A DNA stretch of 23,693 bases from JAWXCB01 sp034440455. Lineage in GTDB: Bacteria > Bacteroidota > Bacteroidia > Chitinophagales > CAIOSU01. Shown here one piece after another: positions 14,604 to 21,068 of this stretch (position 1 is the stretch's first letter; each line of letters opens with the position of its first letter). Where the stretch lies: assembly GCA_034440455.1 (NCBI GenBank), contig JAWXCB010000069.1, forward strand, positions 1 to 23,693. The letters are read 5' to 3'. The position numbers and the translations under genes are program-made. A model generated the notes under the pieces. The model did no database searches. It was not told the origin of the DNA and saw only the letters and a list, made by a program, of their open reading frames with translations.

Positions 14604-15040
14604 TAGCCTATCTCAGGCGTTAAAGCAATTTTGCTTTTCACAAATTCACCGGAGCCGAAGGCAATCAGTGTTTCTTCCTCGTTAAACAATTTCGACTCGG
14701 CTACAAAAAGACTTTTCGATTTGAATTGAACCGTTCCTTCACTGCGAATAATCCCGGAATTCACGGGGCGCAGCATGTGAATATTGAATGTTGTTGTTAG
14801 CACAAACGCATCTTCAACTAATGATTGCACTGCAAAAAATGCAGCATCATCCAATAGTTTGAAATACACAGACCCGTGCATCGCGCCCGCAGCATGAAAA
14901 TATTTTGAAGCTACCGTCAATGTGATAGCAGCACGTTCTTCTGCTACAATCATATTCGTGGTTTCATAAAAGGCGGTGTTAATATGCGCGCCTTTCAGAT
15001 ACATGTTTTCGAGCTTGCGATAGTGCGATTCGTGCGGCAT
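14597..15040 (-). CDS. PaaI-type hotdog-fold thioesterase
   Basis: A 147-residue hotdog-domain protein of the PaaI/4HBT group, which hydrolyses acyl-CoA or related thioesters. The core motif GAMHGSVYFKLLDDAAFFAV is the HGG-like catalytic segment with its acidic residue, followed by TTTFNIHMLRPVNSGIIRSE, the usual substrate-pocket strands. The frame extends to a TTG at 15097, but that would overlap the upstream gene's end. The ATG at 15040 (MPHESHYRK) leaves a 25-nt gap after the CvfB-like stop and gives a normal length, so I use it. It is last in a three-gene minus-strand operon. Confidence 0.85.
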   Translation of the reverse strand: MPHESHYRKLENMYLKGAHINTAFYETTNMIVAEERAAITLTVASKYFHAAGAMHGSVYFKLLDDAAFFAVQSLVEDAFVLTTTFNIHMLRPVNSGIIRSEGTVQFKSKSLFVAESKLFNEEETLIAFGSGEFVKSKIALTPEIGYQ

Positions 15041-15065
15041 CGCTGAATAAAATTTGAAGTGATTT

Positions 15066-15494
15066 TTACTTGATGAGATAAATCCCGTCAGTCTCAATTC
15101 GGATGAGCTTTTGTTTGTACAATGCGCCTATCGCTTTCTTAAACACTTTTTTGCTCATGTGCAACTGGTAAATGATGTCGCCCGGAGAACTTTTATCAGT
15201 GAGGTGAAGCGCCCCGTTCTGTTCTTTTAAGCGGAGGAGAATTTCTTCCGCATGAGGCTCCACTTTCCTGTAGCCAAACCGCTCAAGCGTAACGTCAATC
15301 TTGCCGTCTTCTCTTAATTTCTTTATGAAGCCGGGAACGTGTTCTCCTCTTTCAAGCGGCTTGAAAATATCTTCATGAAAAAGCAGCCCTTCATATTCAT
15401 CATTGATGAGCACATTTACTCCAAGCGGAGTCGTGTTGCCTATCAGCAAGTCAACTTCCTCGCCAACTTTTAATGTTCTCTCTTCTTCTTCCAC
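15066..15494 (-). CDS. Short CvfB-like RNA-binding protein (one S1 domain plus winged helix)
   Basis: A 142-residue protein matching the C-terminal half of CvfB, an RNA-binding regulator. Residues about 8-75 form an S1-like domain (VGEEVDLLIGNTTPLGVNVL, then GFIKKLREDGKIDVTLERFG). Residues about 82-142 match the winged-helix end (LTDKSSPGDIIYQLHMSKKV, KKAIGALYKQKLIRIETDGI). Full CvfB proteins are about 280 residues with further N-terminal S1 domains, which are missing here. The start is a GTG at 15494, and an in-frame TAA lies five codons upstream, so the short form is real at the DNA level. It follows the methyltransferase gene by 24 nt. Confidence 0.8.
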   Translation of the reverse strand: MEEEERTLKVGEEVDLLIGNTTPLGVNVLINDEYEGLLFHEDIFKPLERGEHVPGFIKKLREDGKIDVTLERFGYRKVEPHAEEILLRLKEQNGALHLTDKSSPGDIIYQLHMSKKVFKKAIGALYKQKLIRIETDGIYLIK

Positions 15495-15518
15495 CGGATA
15501 TTTATTTTACTTAATTAT

Positions 15519-16133
15519 TTATTTGATTTTAGCTGTGCCCCAATAATTGAAACATGCCGGTTTCCAGCCGGGAATATACATCGTATGCAGGTTGGTGATT
15601 TGATACCCCCCTTCATTGAGGATCGTAGGAATATTTCTGTTCAGATTACACCCACCGCCCAGTTTGCTCCAAACCGGATTAATAAAATTCTGAGTTCGAA
15701 TCACACTTTTATCAGGAGCTAATCCATGTTCGCAAAACAGCAATTGCCCACCCGGCTTTAGTACTCTTTTGATTTCCGCAAGCGCTGATTGCACATCGGG
15801 TATGGTACACAGAGCATATGTAATAACTACCGAATCCATGCTATTGCTCTCCAATGGAATTTTGTCGGCAGATGCTTTTATGAATTCAATAGGCACATGT
15901 TTGTCTTCTCGTTTTTTTGCAATCTCCAGCATCTCATCAGAAGGGTCTAATCCCCATACTTTTTCAACTTTAGAAGGATTGTATAAGTCAAGATTGATTC
16001 CCGAACCTACTGCAACTTCCAGCACACGACCGCTTGCCAATGGAACAACCTTTTCTCGCTGCTTCATAGCGGGCTTTAAAGAGCAAACAAAATGAACAAC
16101 TTTTGGCAGGATATATTTATCGTATATATTCAT
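15519..16133 (-). CDS. Class I SAM-dependent methyltransferase (METTL7/UbiE-like)
   Basis: A 204-residue methyltransferase of the Methyltransf_11 type. Motif I is VLEVAVGSGINLDLY, followed by the acidic SAM-ribose residue in WGLDPSD, then SADKIPLESNSMDSVV and the post-motif VLKPGGQLLFCEHGLAP. The C-terminal segment, with SKLGGGCNLNRNIPTILNEG and GWKPACFNYWGTAKIK, recalls small-molecule, lipid or thiol methyltransferases of the METTL7 type. The acceptor is not predictable from sequence. It is the first gene of the minus-strand operon with the CvfB-like and thioesterase genes. The start is the ATG at 16133. Confidence 0.88.
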   Translation of the reverse strand: MNIYDKYILPKVVHFVCSLKPAMKQREKVVPLASGRVLEVAVGSGINLDLYNPSKVEKVWGLDPSDEMLEIAKKREDKHVPIEFIKASADKIPLESNSMDSVVITYALCTIPDVQSALAEIKRVLKPGGQLLFCEHGLAPDKSVIRTQNFINPVWSKLGGGCNLNRNIPTILNEGGYQITNLHTMYIPGWKPACFNYWGTAKIK

Positions 16134-16239
16134 TGCTAATTGGAGCTAAGGAAAAAGTCGCACTCATTGACACGGCTGAATTCTTGCAGCAATTTAGGGA
16201 ATTGTGACTTTTGTTACAGACAGCCGCATCTCTTCGTGA

Positions 16240-16247
16240 TAGTTTTG
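16240..16247 (+). promoter_or_regulatory. Promoter -7 element for the redox operon
   Basis: TAGTTTTG matches TAnnTTTG, 37 nt before the first ATG of the four-gene operon. TTTG at 16210-16213 is a possible -33 box, but the 26-nt spacing is long. Confidence 0.45.
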
Positions 16248-16284
16248 ACGATGAAAGAAGACTCGAAATGAAAAAACATCAACG

Positions 16285-16488
16285 ATGAACTTCATCCTTA
16301 AGTACAAATTTACTCTCGTTGGAATTATAGCAGGCGCTATTGTTGGCTATCTCTACTATCATTATGTAGGATGCGCAAGCGGGACATGCGCCATCACTTC
16401 AAAGCCGCTGAACAGCACACTGTATGGCGCGTTGCTGGGCGGAATGTTCTTTAACATGTTTCAAAACGAAAAAGTAAAAACTCAATAA
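16285..16488 (+). CDS. Small membrane protein (DUF6132-like)
   Basis: A 67-residue protein with one clear membrane segment (FTLVGIIAGAIVGYLYYHYV) followed by GCASGTC, giving Cys30 and Cys35, and a second glycine-rich hydrophobic stretch (YGALLGGMFFNMF). It resembles small DUF6132-type proteins found beside rhodanese and thioredoxin genes. The Cys pair should lie near the membrane surface and could take part in thiol exchange; this is inferred from context. It starts at the ATG at 16285 and is followed after 2 nt by the next gene. Confidence 0.75.
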   Translation: MNFILKYKFTLVGIIAGAIVGYLYYHYVGCASGTCAITSKPLNSTLYGALLGGMFFNMFQNEKVKTQ

Positions 16489-16490
16489 GC

Positions 16491-16715
16491 ATGAAACAGC
16501 GGATTCTCATCGGATGGACATTTCAGCGTTGGCTGTTCCTCATCTTTGGCGGTATTATGATATTGCAGGCAGTGGCGGAACAACAATGGATGGTGCTCTT
16601 GCCTGCCGGTTACTTTGCAGCAATGGCAATCTTCAATTTCGGATGTGCGGCAGGGGGATGTGCCGGTGGCGTCTGTAAAACCGACCTTGAACCGAAATCA
16701 AAAACGAATTATTAA
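16491..16715 (+). CDS. Small cysteine-containing membrane protein (DUF2892-like)
   Basis: A 74-residue protein with two predicted membrane segments (WLFLIFGGIMILQAVA and WMVLLPAGYFAAMAIFNF) followed by GCAAGGCAGGVC, with Cys52, Cys57 and Cys62 at five-residue spacing. The two-helix layout resembles the small YgaP-tail/DUF2892 membrane proteins often linked to rhodaneses, but I am not certain of the family. The GCAxGxC motif is shared with the preceding small protein. It lies 2 nt after that gene and 28 nt before the thioredoxin gene, so it is in the operon. Confidence 0.75.
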   Translation: MKQRILIGWTFQRWLFLIFGGIMILQAVAEQQWMVLLPAGYFAAMAIFNFGCAAGGCAGGVCKTDLEPKSKTNY

Positions 16716-16743
16716 AATCAGATTCTAAAATAGAAACTCGAAC

Positions 16744-17064
16744 ATGGAAACTACCGAAAAACAAAAAACATTTAGCGAAATCATTCACGCAGAACCATTG
16801 GTGTTGGTTGATTTCTCTGCCGCATGGTGCGGACCTTGCAAAATGATGATTCCGATTTTTGATGAATTGAAAACTGCCATAGGTAGCAAAGCGAAAATCA
16901 TGAAGATAGATGTGGATGAACATCCGTTATTGGCATCTGTTTATCAAATTCAGGGAGTGCCAACGCTTATCCTCTTCAAAAAAGGCTCAATCGTATGGAG
17001 GCAGTCGGGCGTTCTCCCTGCCGGCTATCTGAAACAAGTGATGGAACAACATTTAACAGCATAA
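16744..17064 (+). CDS. Thioredoxin
   Basis: A 106-residue cytoplasmic thioredoxin. The active site is WCGPCK with Cys29 and Cys32 in LVDFSAAWCGPCKMM. The conserved Asp is in KIDVDEHP and the cis-Pro loop is QGVPTLILFKKG. There is no signal peptide. Length and motifs are normal. It would keep partner proteins reduced with thioredoxin reductase, which is not in the window. The following exported rhodanese-thioredoxin gene starts 2 nt after its stop, so the two are almost certainly co-translated. It is unlikely to be the only thioredoxin of the cell; its setting suggests a role specific to this operon. Confidence 0.93.
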   Translation: METTEKQKTFSEIIHAEPLVLVDFSAAWCGPCKMMIPIFDELKTAIGSKAKIMKIDVDEHPLLASVYQIQGVPTLILFKKGSIVWRQSGVLPAGYLKQVMEQHLTA

Positions 17065-17066
17065 CC

Positions 17067-17762
17067 ATGAAATATTTCAATTCCCTGCTTATCGTTTTAA
17101 GCGTTAGTGTCACTTCCGCCTTTGCACAAACAAGCGGAGCAGTTTTGGATGCCCCGGTATTTCGTGATAAAATAACTGCAACTTCAAATGCCGTGCTATT
17201 GGATGTGCGCACACCAGATGAATACGAACAGGGGCATATTGAAGGGGCAAAAAATTTAGATTACCGCAGCTCCGCCTTTCAAACTGAATTAGGTATGCTT
17301 GACAAAAGCAAGCCCTATTTTGTGTATTGCCTCTCGGGTGGAAGAAGCGCAGGGGCTGCTGATTATATGCGCAACAATGGATTTAAAGTAGTGTATGATT
17401 TGAAGGGAGGAATGTTGTCGTGGCAAAAAAATAATCTTCCCGTTGTCACCTCCGAAAAAGTTGCGGCAGACAAAATATCAATAGCCGCTTACAACAAGAT
17501 GATTGCAACCGGAACCGTGCTGGTTGATTTCTATGCGCCATGGTGCGCACCCTGTAAGAAAATGGAACCCTGGCTAAATGAGATTACAAAAGAATATGCC
17601 GGAAAGGCGCAGATTGCCCGTATCAATGTGGATGAAAACAAAGATTTGGCGAAACAATTAGGCATAACAGCAATTCCTGTTTTGAAAATCTACAAAAACG
17701 GAAAGGAAACATGGATGCACAAAGGCTATGCTGAAAAGGCGCAAGTTGTATCTAACCTCTGA
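17067..17762 (+). CDS. Exported rhodanese-thioredoxin fusion protein
   Basis: A 231-residue protein with signal peptide MKYFNSLLIVLSVSVTSAFA. Residues about 25-125 form a rhodanese domain, with LLDVRTPDEYEQGHIEGAKN and the active loop YCLSGGRS carrying the persulfide-forming Cys88. Residues about 135-231 form a thioredoxin domain with FYAPWCAPCKK (Cys160, Cys163) and the cis-Pro loop ITAIPVLKIYKNG. The frame opens earlier, at 16995, but that would overlap the thioredoxin gene and lack a signal peptide, so the ATG at 17067 is chosen. The fusion suggests a periplasmic enzyme that moves sulfane sulfur and then reduces the persulfide or disulfide. It ends the four-gene operon. Confidence 0.92.
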   Translation: MKYFNSLLIVLSVSVTSAFAQTSGAVLDAPVFRDKITATSNAVLLDVRTPDEYEQGHIEGAKNLDYRSSAFQTELGMLDKSKPYFVYCLSGGRSAGAADYMRNNGFKVVYDLKGGMLSWQKNNLPVVTSEKVAADKISIAAYNKMIATGTVLVDFYAPWCAPCKKMEPWLNEITKEYAGKAQIARINVDENKDLAKQLGITAIPVLKIYKNGKETWMHKGYAEKAQVVSNL

Positions 17763-17797
17763 AAACAGAAGATAATCGGTGTTCGAGCAGGTAATCT

Positions 17798-18331
17798 TTA
17801 TTTTTTCTTTAAAAATTCTGCTGCCAGAATTACCGCCATGCTCGGTATTCCAATCCAGATGATTTCACTTTTCAATACGCGCCAGCCCCACTCACTGAAA
17901 AAACTGCTCACACTCAAGGGAGAAACTTTTATCACGCGCCAGGGAAGGAAATAGCGCGTGTTATCAAACGGGGCAAAAAAAGCAACGCCTCTGCCACCGG
18001 TGGTCATCGCATCAAGAATGGAGTGTGATGCTGTGCAAAGAAAAAAGCAAACAAACAAAATCATTCCTTCTTTTGACAGCAACCGAACATCTGCAAAGAA
18101 TAATTTTACAACAAGGGCAGCAAGCAGAAAGGCGAAGAAGAATGAATGTGTGATGCCGCGATGCCCCAAGAGATGCTCATAAGGTATTCCGAAGCTGAAA
18201 CTGATTACATCCGCGTCAGGCAGAATGGAACACGTTACTCCCAACAGCCAGAATTTCCATCCGGCATATTTTGCGGGAAATACCTTTCCGATTGCAATTG
18301 CAGCAATGCCGTGTCCGAACGCAGATGCCAT
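17798..18331 (-). CDS. YdjM-like membrane-bound metal-dependent hydrolase (DUF457)
   Basis: A 177-residue integral membrane protein of the YdjM/DUF457 family. Conserved polar motifs sit between hydrophobic helices: an early His (AFGHGIAA), LPDADV at 38-42, and HRGITHS at 57-63, followed by a later ASHSILDA. These His/Asp residues form the predicted metal site. The natural substrate of the family is unknown; it may act on membrane lipids. It is the last of three minus-strand genes, 49 nt after the lipoprotein gene, and is convergent with the rhodanese-thioredoxin gene. Confidence 0.88.
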   Translation of the reverse strand: MASAFGHGIAAIAIGKVFPAKYAGWKFWLLGVTCSILPDADVISFSFGIPYEHLLGHRGITHSFFFAFLLAALVVKLFFADVRLLSKEGMILFVCFFLCTASHSILDAMTTGGRGVAFFAPFDNTRYFLPWRVIKVSPLSVSSFFSEWGWRVLKSEIIWIGIPSMAVILAAEFLKKK

Positions 18332-18380
18332 TTGAGAGAACCAAGATAGAGAAAGTCGGGAATCAGGAACGGTAAGAATT

Positions 18381-18962
18381 TTACTTCCTGTTCACTACAA
18401 TAGGGTCGTCTAAAAAGCCCGGCTCGTTTTGATGCTTCAGGATGAATGCCTGAATTTCATCGGTGGTTGCGGTTAAAGTTACCAAGTCATCGGTTTTGAT
18501 ATGACTCAACTTATCTTTTCCTGCCTCGAGATGATTGGTAAGCCAGGCATAGCTCAACATTCGAAACTCAAGTTGTCCTTTTGTGATAGTGACTTTAGCC
18601 AGCGAATGAGTGGACTTAACATGCAGGTTCAGAAAAAGATTATCTGAATTCATGTATGATTTCGGAAAGAAATCCATGTAGTAACTTTCTCCCAACTTCA
18701 TGAGGCGCACTGTAAAATCCGCCATTGTACAGGTAGAATAATCATTTGGGGCGTTGTGAGGATCTTCACAGTCTCTGTAATTCAACAAATAACCTTCTTC
18801 CAACTGTGAAAACGTGAGCAATGAATTTTTGTTAATCCAGTCGCCCGGCAGCAAGTTGTCTTTTACCAAATCAGCCGGTTTGTAAAACGGATGAAAGGAG
18901 GTAACGAGACACCCGCTGAAAAACATTGCGGTGAGAAAAAACAGAACGATTCCTTTTTTCAT
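18381..18962 (-). CDS. Predicted lipoprotein of unknown function
   Basis: A 193-residue protein with an N-terminal lipoprotein signal: MKKGIVLFFLTAMFFSGC, where FSGC gives lipidated Cys18, followed by LVTSFHPFYKPADLVKDNLL. The mature part has a WINKNSLLTFSQ region and two Cys in NYRDCEDPHNAPNDYSTC that could form a disulfide outside the cytoplasm. I do not recognise a catalytic motif. It lies 26 nt downstream of the FISUMP-domain gene on the same strand, so the two are probably co-transcribed. Confidence 0.7.
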   Translation of the reverse strand: MKKGIVLFFLTAMFFSGCLVTSFHPFYKPADLVKDNLLPGDWINKNSLLTFSQLEEGYLLNYRDCEDPHNAPNDYSTCTMADFTVRLMKLGESYYMDFFPKSYMNSDNLFLNLHVKSTHSLAKVTITKGQLEFRMLSYAWLTNHLEAGKDKLSHIKTDDLVTLTATTDEIQAFILKHQNEPGFLDDPIVVNRK

Positions 18963-18988
18963 TTTTATTGTTTTTTGTAATTAGTTAT

Positions 18989-19579
18989 TTAGTCCTTTAC
19001 GCAACGCACACTGCGTCCTGTGTCTTTATGAAAACTGATACGGTATAATTTTTTGTGCTGTACAAAGAAATAGCGCATGTAGGCATTTCCAACAACATCA
19101 GTGGTGGATGTCCAATAGTCACCATAAGCGCCCTGATTTACAAACACGCCATCCGTGCAGCGAATGCCGCCCAAGGTTGCGTTAAATCCGCTGCTGCCGC
19201 CTCGCATCAAGTTTGCGCCTGCCTTTTCCACGCCTCCGTTCACTTTTTCAAGAGCTACCCAATCAGCGTCCGTTGGCAAACTCCATCTGGCAGGACACGC
19301 ATTCATCGCTGCTTTCCATGTGTATAATCTTCCGTATTCAGCGCAATATTCAGGCTTGTCTGCATAACACCAACTGTCAGGCGATTCATAGTTCAGATTC
19401 TGCGCTATCCAAACCTTTTCACCCATCTTCACGGTTTCATAGGTCTTCCCATCACGCTTATCAGTCATTTTGCCCAATGATTGCGCATTCAACTGTTGAA
19501 CGGGGAATAATAATACAACCGATATTATAACAAATGCTGACTGACGTATAAAGTTGGCGTTTAATGCGAAATTTTTCAT
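18989..19579 (-). CDS. Secreted FISUMP-domain protein
   Basis: A 196-residue exported protein. After a signal peptide ending near PVQQLNAQ, nearly the whole chain matches the FISUMP domain (Fibrobacter succinogenes major paralogous domain), common in Bacteroidota secreted proteins: MTDKRDGKTYETVKMGEKVW, IAQNLNY, CPARWSLPTDADWVALEK and a closing RSVRCVKD. Paired Cys in SWCYADKPEYCAEYGRLYTW fit extracellular disulfides. The domain is thought to be a surface or binding module, but its ligand is unknown. It is the first gene of the minus-strand group, with a TAGGTTTG promoter element 19 nt upstream. Confidence 0.85.
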   Translation of the reverse strand: MKNFALNANFIRQSAFVIISVVLLFPVQQLNAQSLGKMTDKRDGKTYETVKMGEKVWIAQNLNYESPDSWCYADKPEYCAEYGRLYTWKAAMNACPARWSLPTDADWVALEKVNGGVEKAGANLMRGGSSGFNATLGGIRCTDGVFVNQGAYGDYWTSTTDVVGNAYMRYFFVQHKKLYRISFHKDTGRSVRCVKD

Positions 19580-19598
19580 GACAGCGTAATTGATGCGA

Positions 19599-19606
19599 CA
19601 AACCTA
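19599..19606 (-). promoter_or_regulatory. Promoter -7 element for the FISUMP/lipoprotein group
   Basis: The minus strand reads TAGGTTTG, matching TAnnTTTG. A TTG at 19628-19630 (minus strand) lies 21 nt upstream, an acceptable -33 position. The ATG is 19 nt downstream. Confidence 0.55.
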
Positions 19607-19649
19607 ATCATGCGACTGAAGTGAAAACAATGACTTTTATCAGCGCGTC

Positions 19650-19952
19650 ATGCTATCCATTCTGAAGGAATCTGAAATTTCATCTAATCAGAGCATATTT
19701 GCAGCACAAGACAAGCATGTGACTTTTGAAGACAAGGTGAAATATGTATTGAATGAATTGGCAAAATCATCTGTGCCAAGAACAGTTCCTTCCATCCTGA
19801 CTGACGATTCCAAAAAAGAATGCGACAGAGTGCGCGACCATTTACTTTATCTTGAAATGGTAAATGGAGAAAGAAAAACACCTTTTGATTTTCATTTGCA
19901 AATCAATACAAAAGGGCGAAGGGCATTGAAGGGACTGGAACGGATAGAGTGA
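19650..19952 (+). CDS. Small hypothetical protein
   Basis: A 100-residue charged protein starting at the ATG at 19650. I do not recognise a family. It has no signal peptide or membrane segment. The middle, VKYVLNELAKSSVPRTVPSI, and the end, FHLQINTKGRRALKGLERIE, could form a small helical, perhaps winged-helix-like, fold. The terminal INTKGRRAL pattern is seen in some small Bacteroidota winged-helix proteins, but that is weak evidence. It stands alone, divergent from the FISUMP gene and convergent with the oxygenase gene. Confidence 0.6.
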   Translation: MLSILKESEISSNQSIFAAQDKHVTFEDKVKYVLNELAKSSVPRTVPSILTDDSKKECDRVRDHLLYLEMVNGERKTPFDFHLQINTKGRRALKGLERIE

Positions 19953-19986
19953 AAATTCACCATAATGACTTGCCGCTCTGCATTCC

Positions 19987-20985
19987 TCACAGCACTTTCT
20001 TCTGCAAATCGGGAAACACCTTGCTGACTTTGCGCAGCAGGTAATCGCCATAAGTGCCTTCAAAGTCATGCACACTGTCATTATCCCAGCGCAGGTTGCG
20101 GTCGTCTGCGCGTTGTTCAGTATTTTCAATGCGCTGCACAGGGGTTTCAAAGTTTGGGTCGAAGAAAAAGGGATAAGAGTAGCGGCTTTTGCCGGAAGTA
20201 TTGAGTACTCGATGGGGCGTGGAGCGATACAAGCCGCCCGTCATGCGGTCGAGCATATCGCCAATGTTGCATACGAATGTGTTAGCAATGGGTGGCGCGT
20301 CAATCCATGCGCCCTGTGATTTCACTTGCAGTCCTCCTGCCGTATCTTGTTTTAAGATAGTAAGCAAGCCATAGTCGGTATGCTCGCCAACGCCCCATTG
20401 TTGCTGCGTTGTGGGTTTCTGCGCGGGATAATGAAAGATGCGAAAGAGAATGAGCGGGTCAGCCGTATAACGCTTGTCAAAATAATCGGCATCAAACCCG
20501 AGGCTGAGGCTGATACCGCGCATCAGCGCATGGGCGGTGTGCGTAAGGGCTTGAAGATATTCGAGTACCGTTGCTTTCAATTCAATTGGATGTTTTGGGA
20601 AAAGGTTTTTACCGTGCAGCGGCAAATCCTGCATCACTCTGGGGTCGGTGGCGGAAAGTTCAGAGCCGAAATAAAGCCCTTCTTTCAAATCCGGTTTTCC
20701 CGAAGTAAGCTCGCCTTCCACAGGGAAATAGCCGCGCCATGCTCGTCCGCCTTTTGCCATGGAGATTTGCATTTTCACTGATTCATCATGCGCGAAAAAT
20801 TCACGGCTGAGTTGTTCCAACTGCTGCTGCAACGCTTCGCTCACGCCATGTTCTTTGATATAAAAGAAGCCATTGTCTTTACAGGCGGCAGCAATTTGGA
20901 GGGCGGTGTCGTTTCGGTCTTCTGAGTTTGCGGTTTGGTTGATGAAGGGTGCAAGGTTGATAATAGGAATGGCTAATGCTGACAT
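19987..20985 (-). CDS. Fe(II)/2-oxoglutarate-dependent dioxygenase (isopenicillin N synthase-like)
   Basis: A 332-residue non-haem iron oxygenase with the two-part layout of the isopenicillin N synthase-like superfamily. The N-terminal region opens PIINLAPFIN and includes NGFFYIKEHGVSEALQQQLE. The C-terminal jelly-roll domain supplies the iron ligands His202 and Asp204 (GEHTDYGLLTILKQD) and His258 (STPHRV), and the co-substrate RxS pair Arg268/Ser270 (SRYSYPFFFDP). Members hydroxylate or oxidise small molecules; the substrate is unknown. There is no signal peptide. The gene is monocistronic and divergent from typA. A TATCTTTC sequence at 20990-20997 on its strand sits so close to the ATG that transcription could begin at or next to the start codon. 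Confidence 0.9.
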   Translation of the reverse strand: MSALAIPIINLAPFINQTANSEDRNDTALQIAAACKDNGFFYIKEHGVSEALQQQLEQLSREFFAHDESVKMQISMAKGGRAWRGYFPVEGELTSGKPDLKEGLYFGSELSATDPRVMQDLPLHGKNLFPKHPIELKATVLEYLQALTHTAHALMRGISLSLGFDADYFDKRYTADPLILFRIFHYPAQKPTTQQQWGVGEHTDYGLLTILKQDTAGGLQVKSQGAWIDAPPIANTFVCNIGDMLDRMTGGLYRSTPHRVLNTSGKSRYSYPFFFDPNFETPVQRIENTEQRADDRNLRWDNDSVHDFEGTYGDYLLRKVSKVFPDLQKKVL

Positions 20986-21041
20986 GCGCGAAAGATAACC
21001 TCAAATTTGATTTCAAGCGGGTTTTGCGGGCTATTAAGTAG

Positions 21042-21049
21042 TATCTTTG
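21042..21049 (+). promoter_or_regulatory. Promoter -7 element for typA
   Basis: TATCTTTG is a perfect TAnnTTTG match, 19 nt before the typA ATG. TTTG at 21023-21026 may act as the -33 box, although the 15-nt spacing is short. Confidence 0.6.
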
Positions 21050-21068
21050 CAAACTCAAAAAAAAGCTA

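Noticed and set aside
15041..15097. TTG-initiated extension of the thioesterase
   Set aside because: It would overlap the upstream gene's 3' end; the ATG at 15040 gives normal operon spacing and family length.
16133..16205. Short plus-strand frame reading IGAKEKVALIDTAEFLQQFREL before a stop
   Set aside because: It looks protein-like, but its only possible start is a TTG inside the opposite gene's start region and it is 24 codons long. Too little to call a gene or a remnant.
16995..17066. Upstream extension of the rhodanese-thioredoxin frame
   Set aside because: It overlaps the thioredoxin gene in another frame and would bury the clear signal peptide that begins at 17067.
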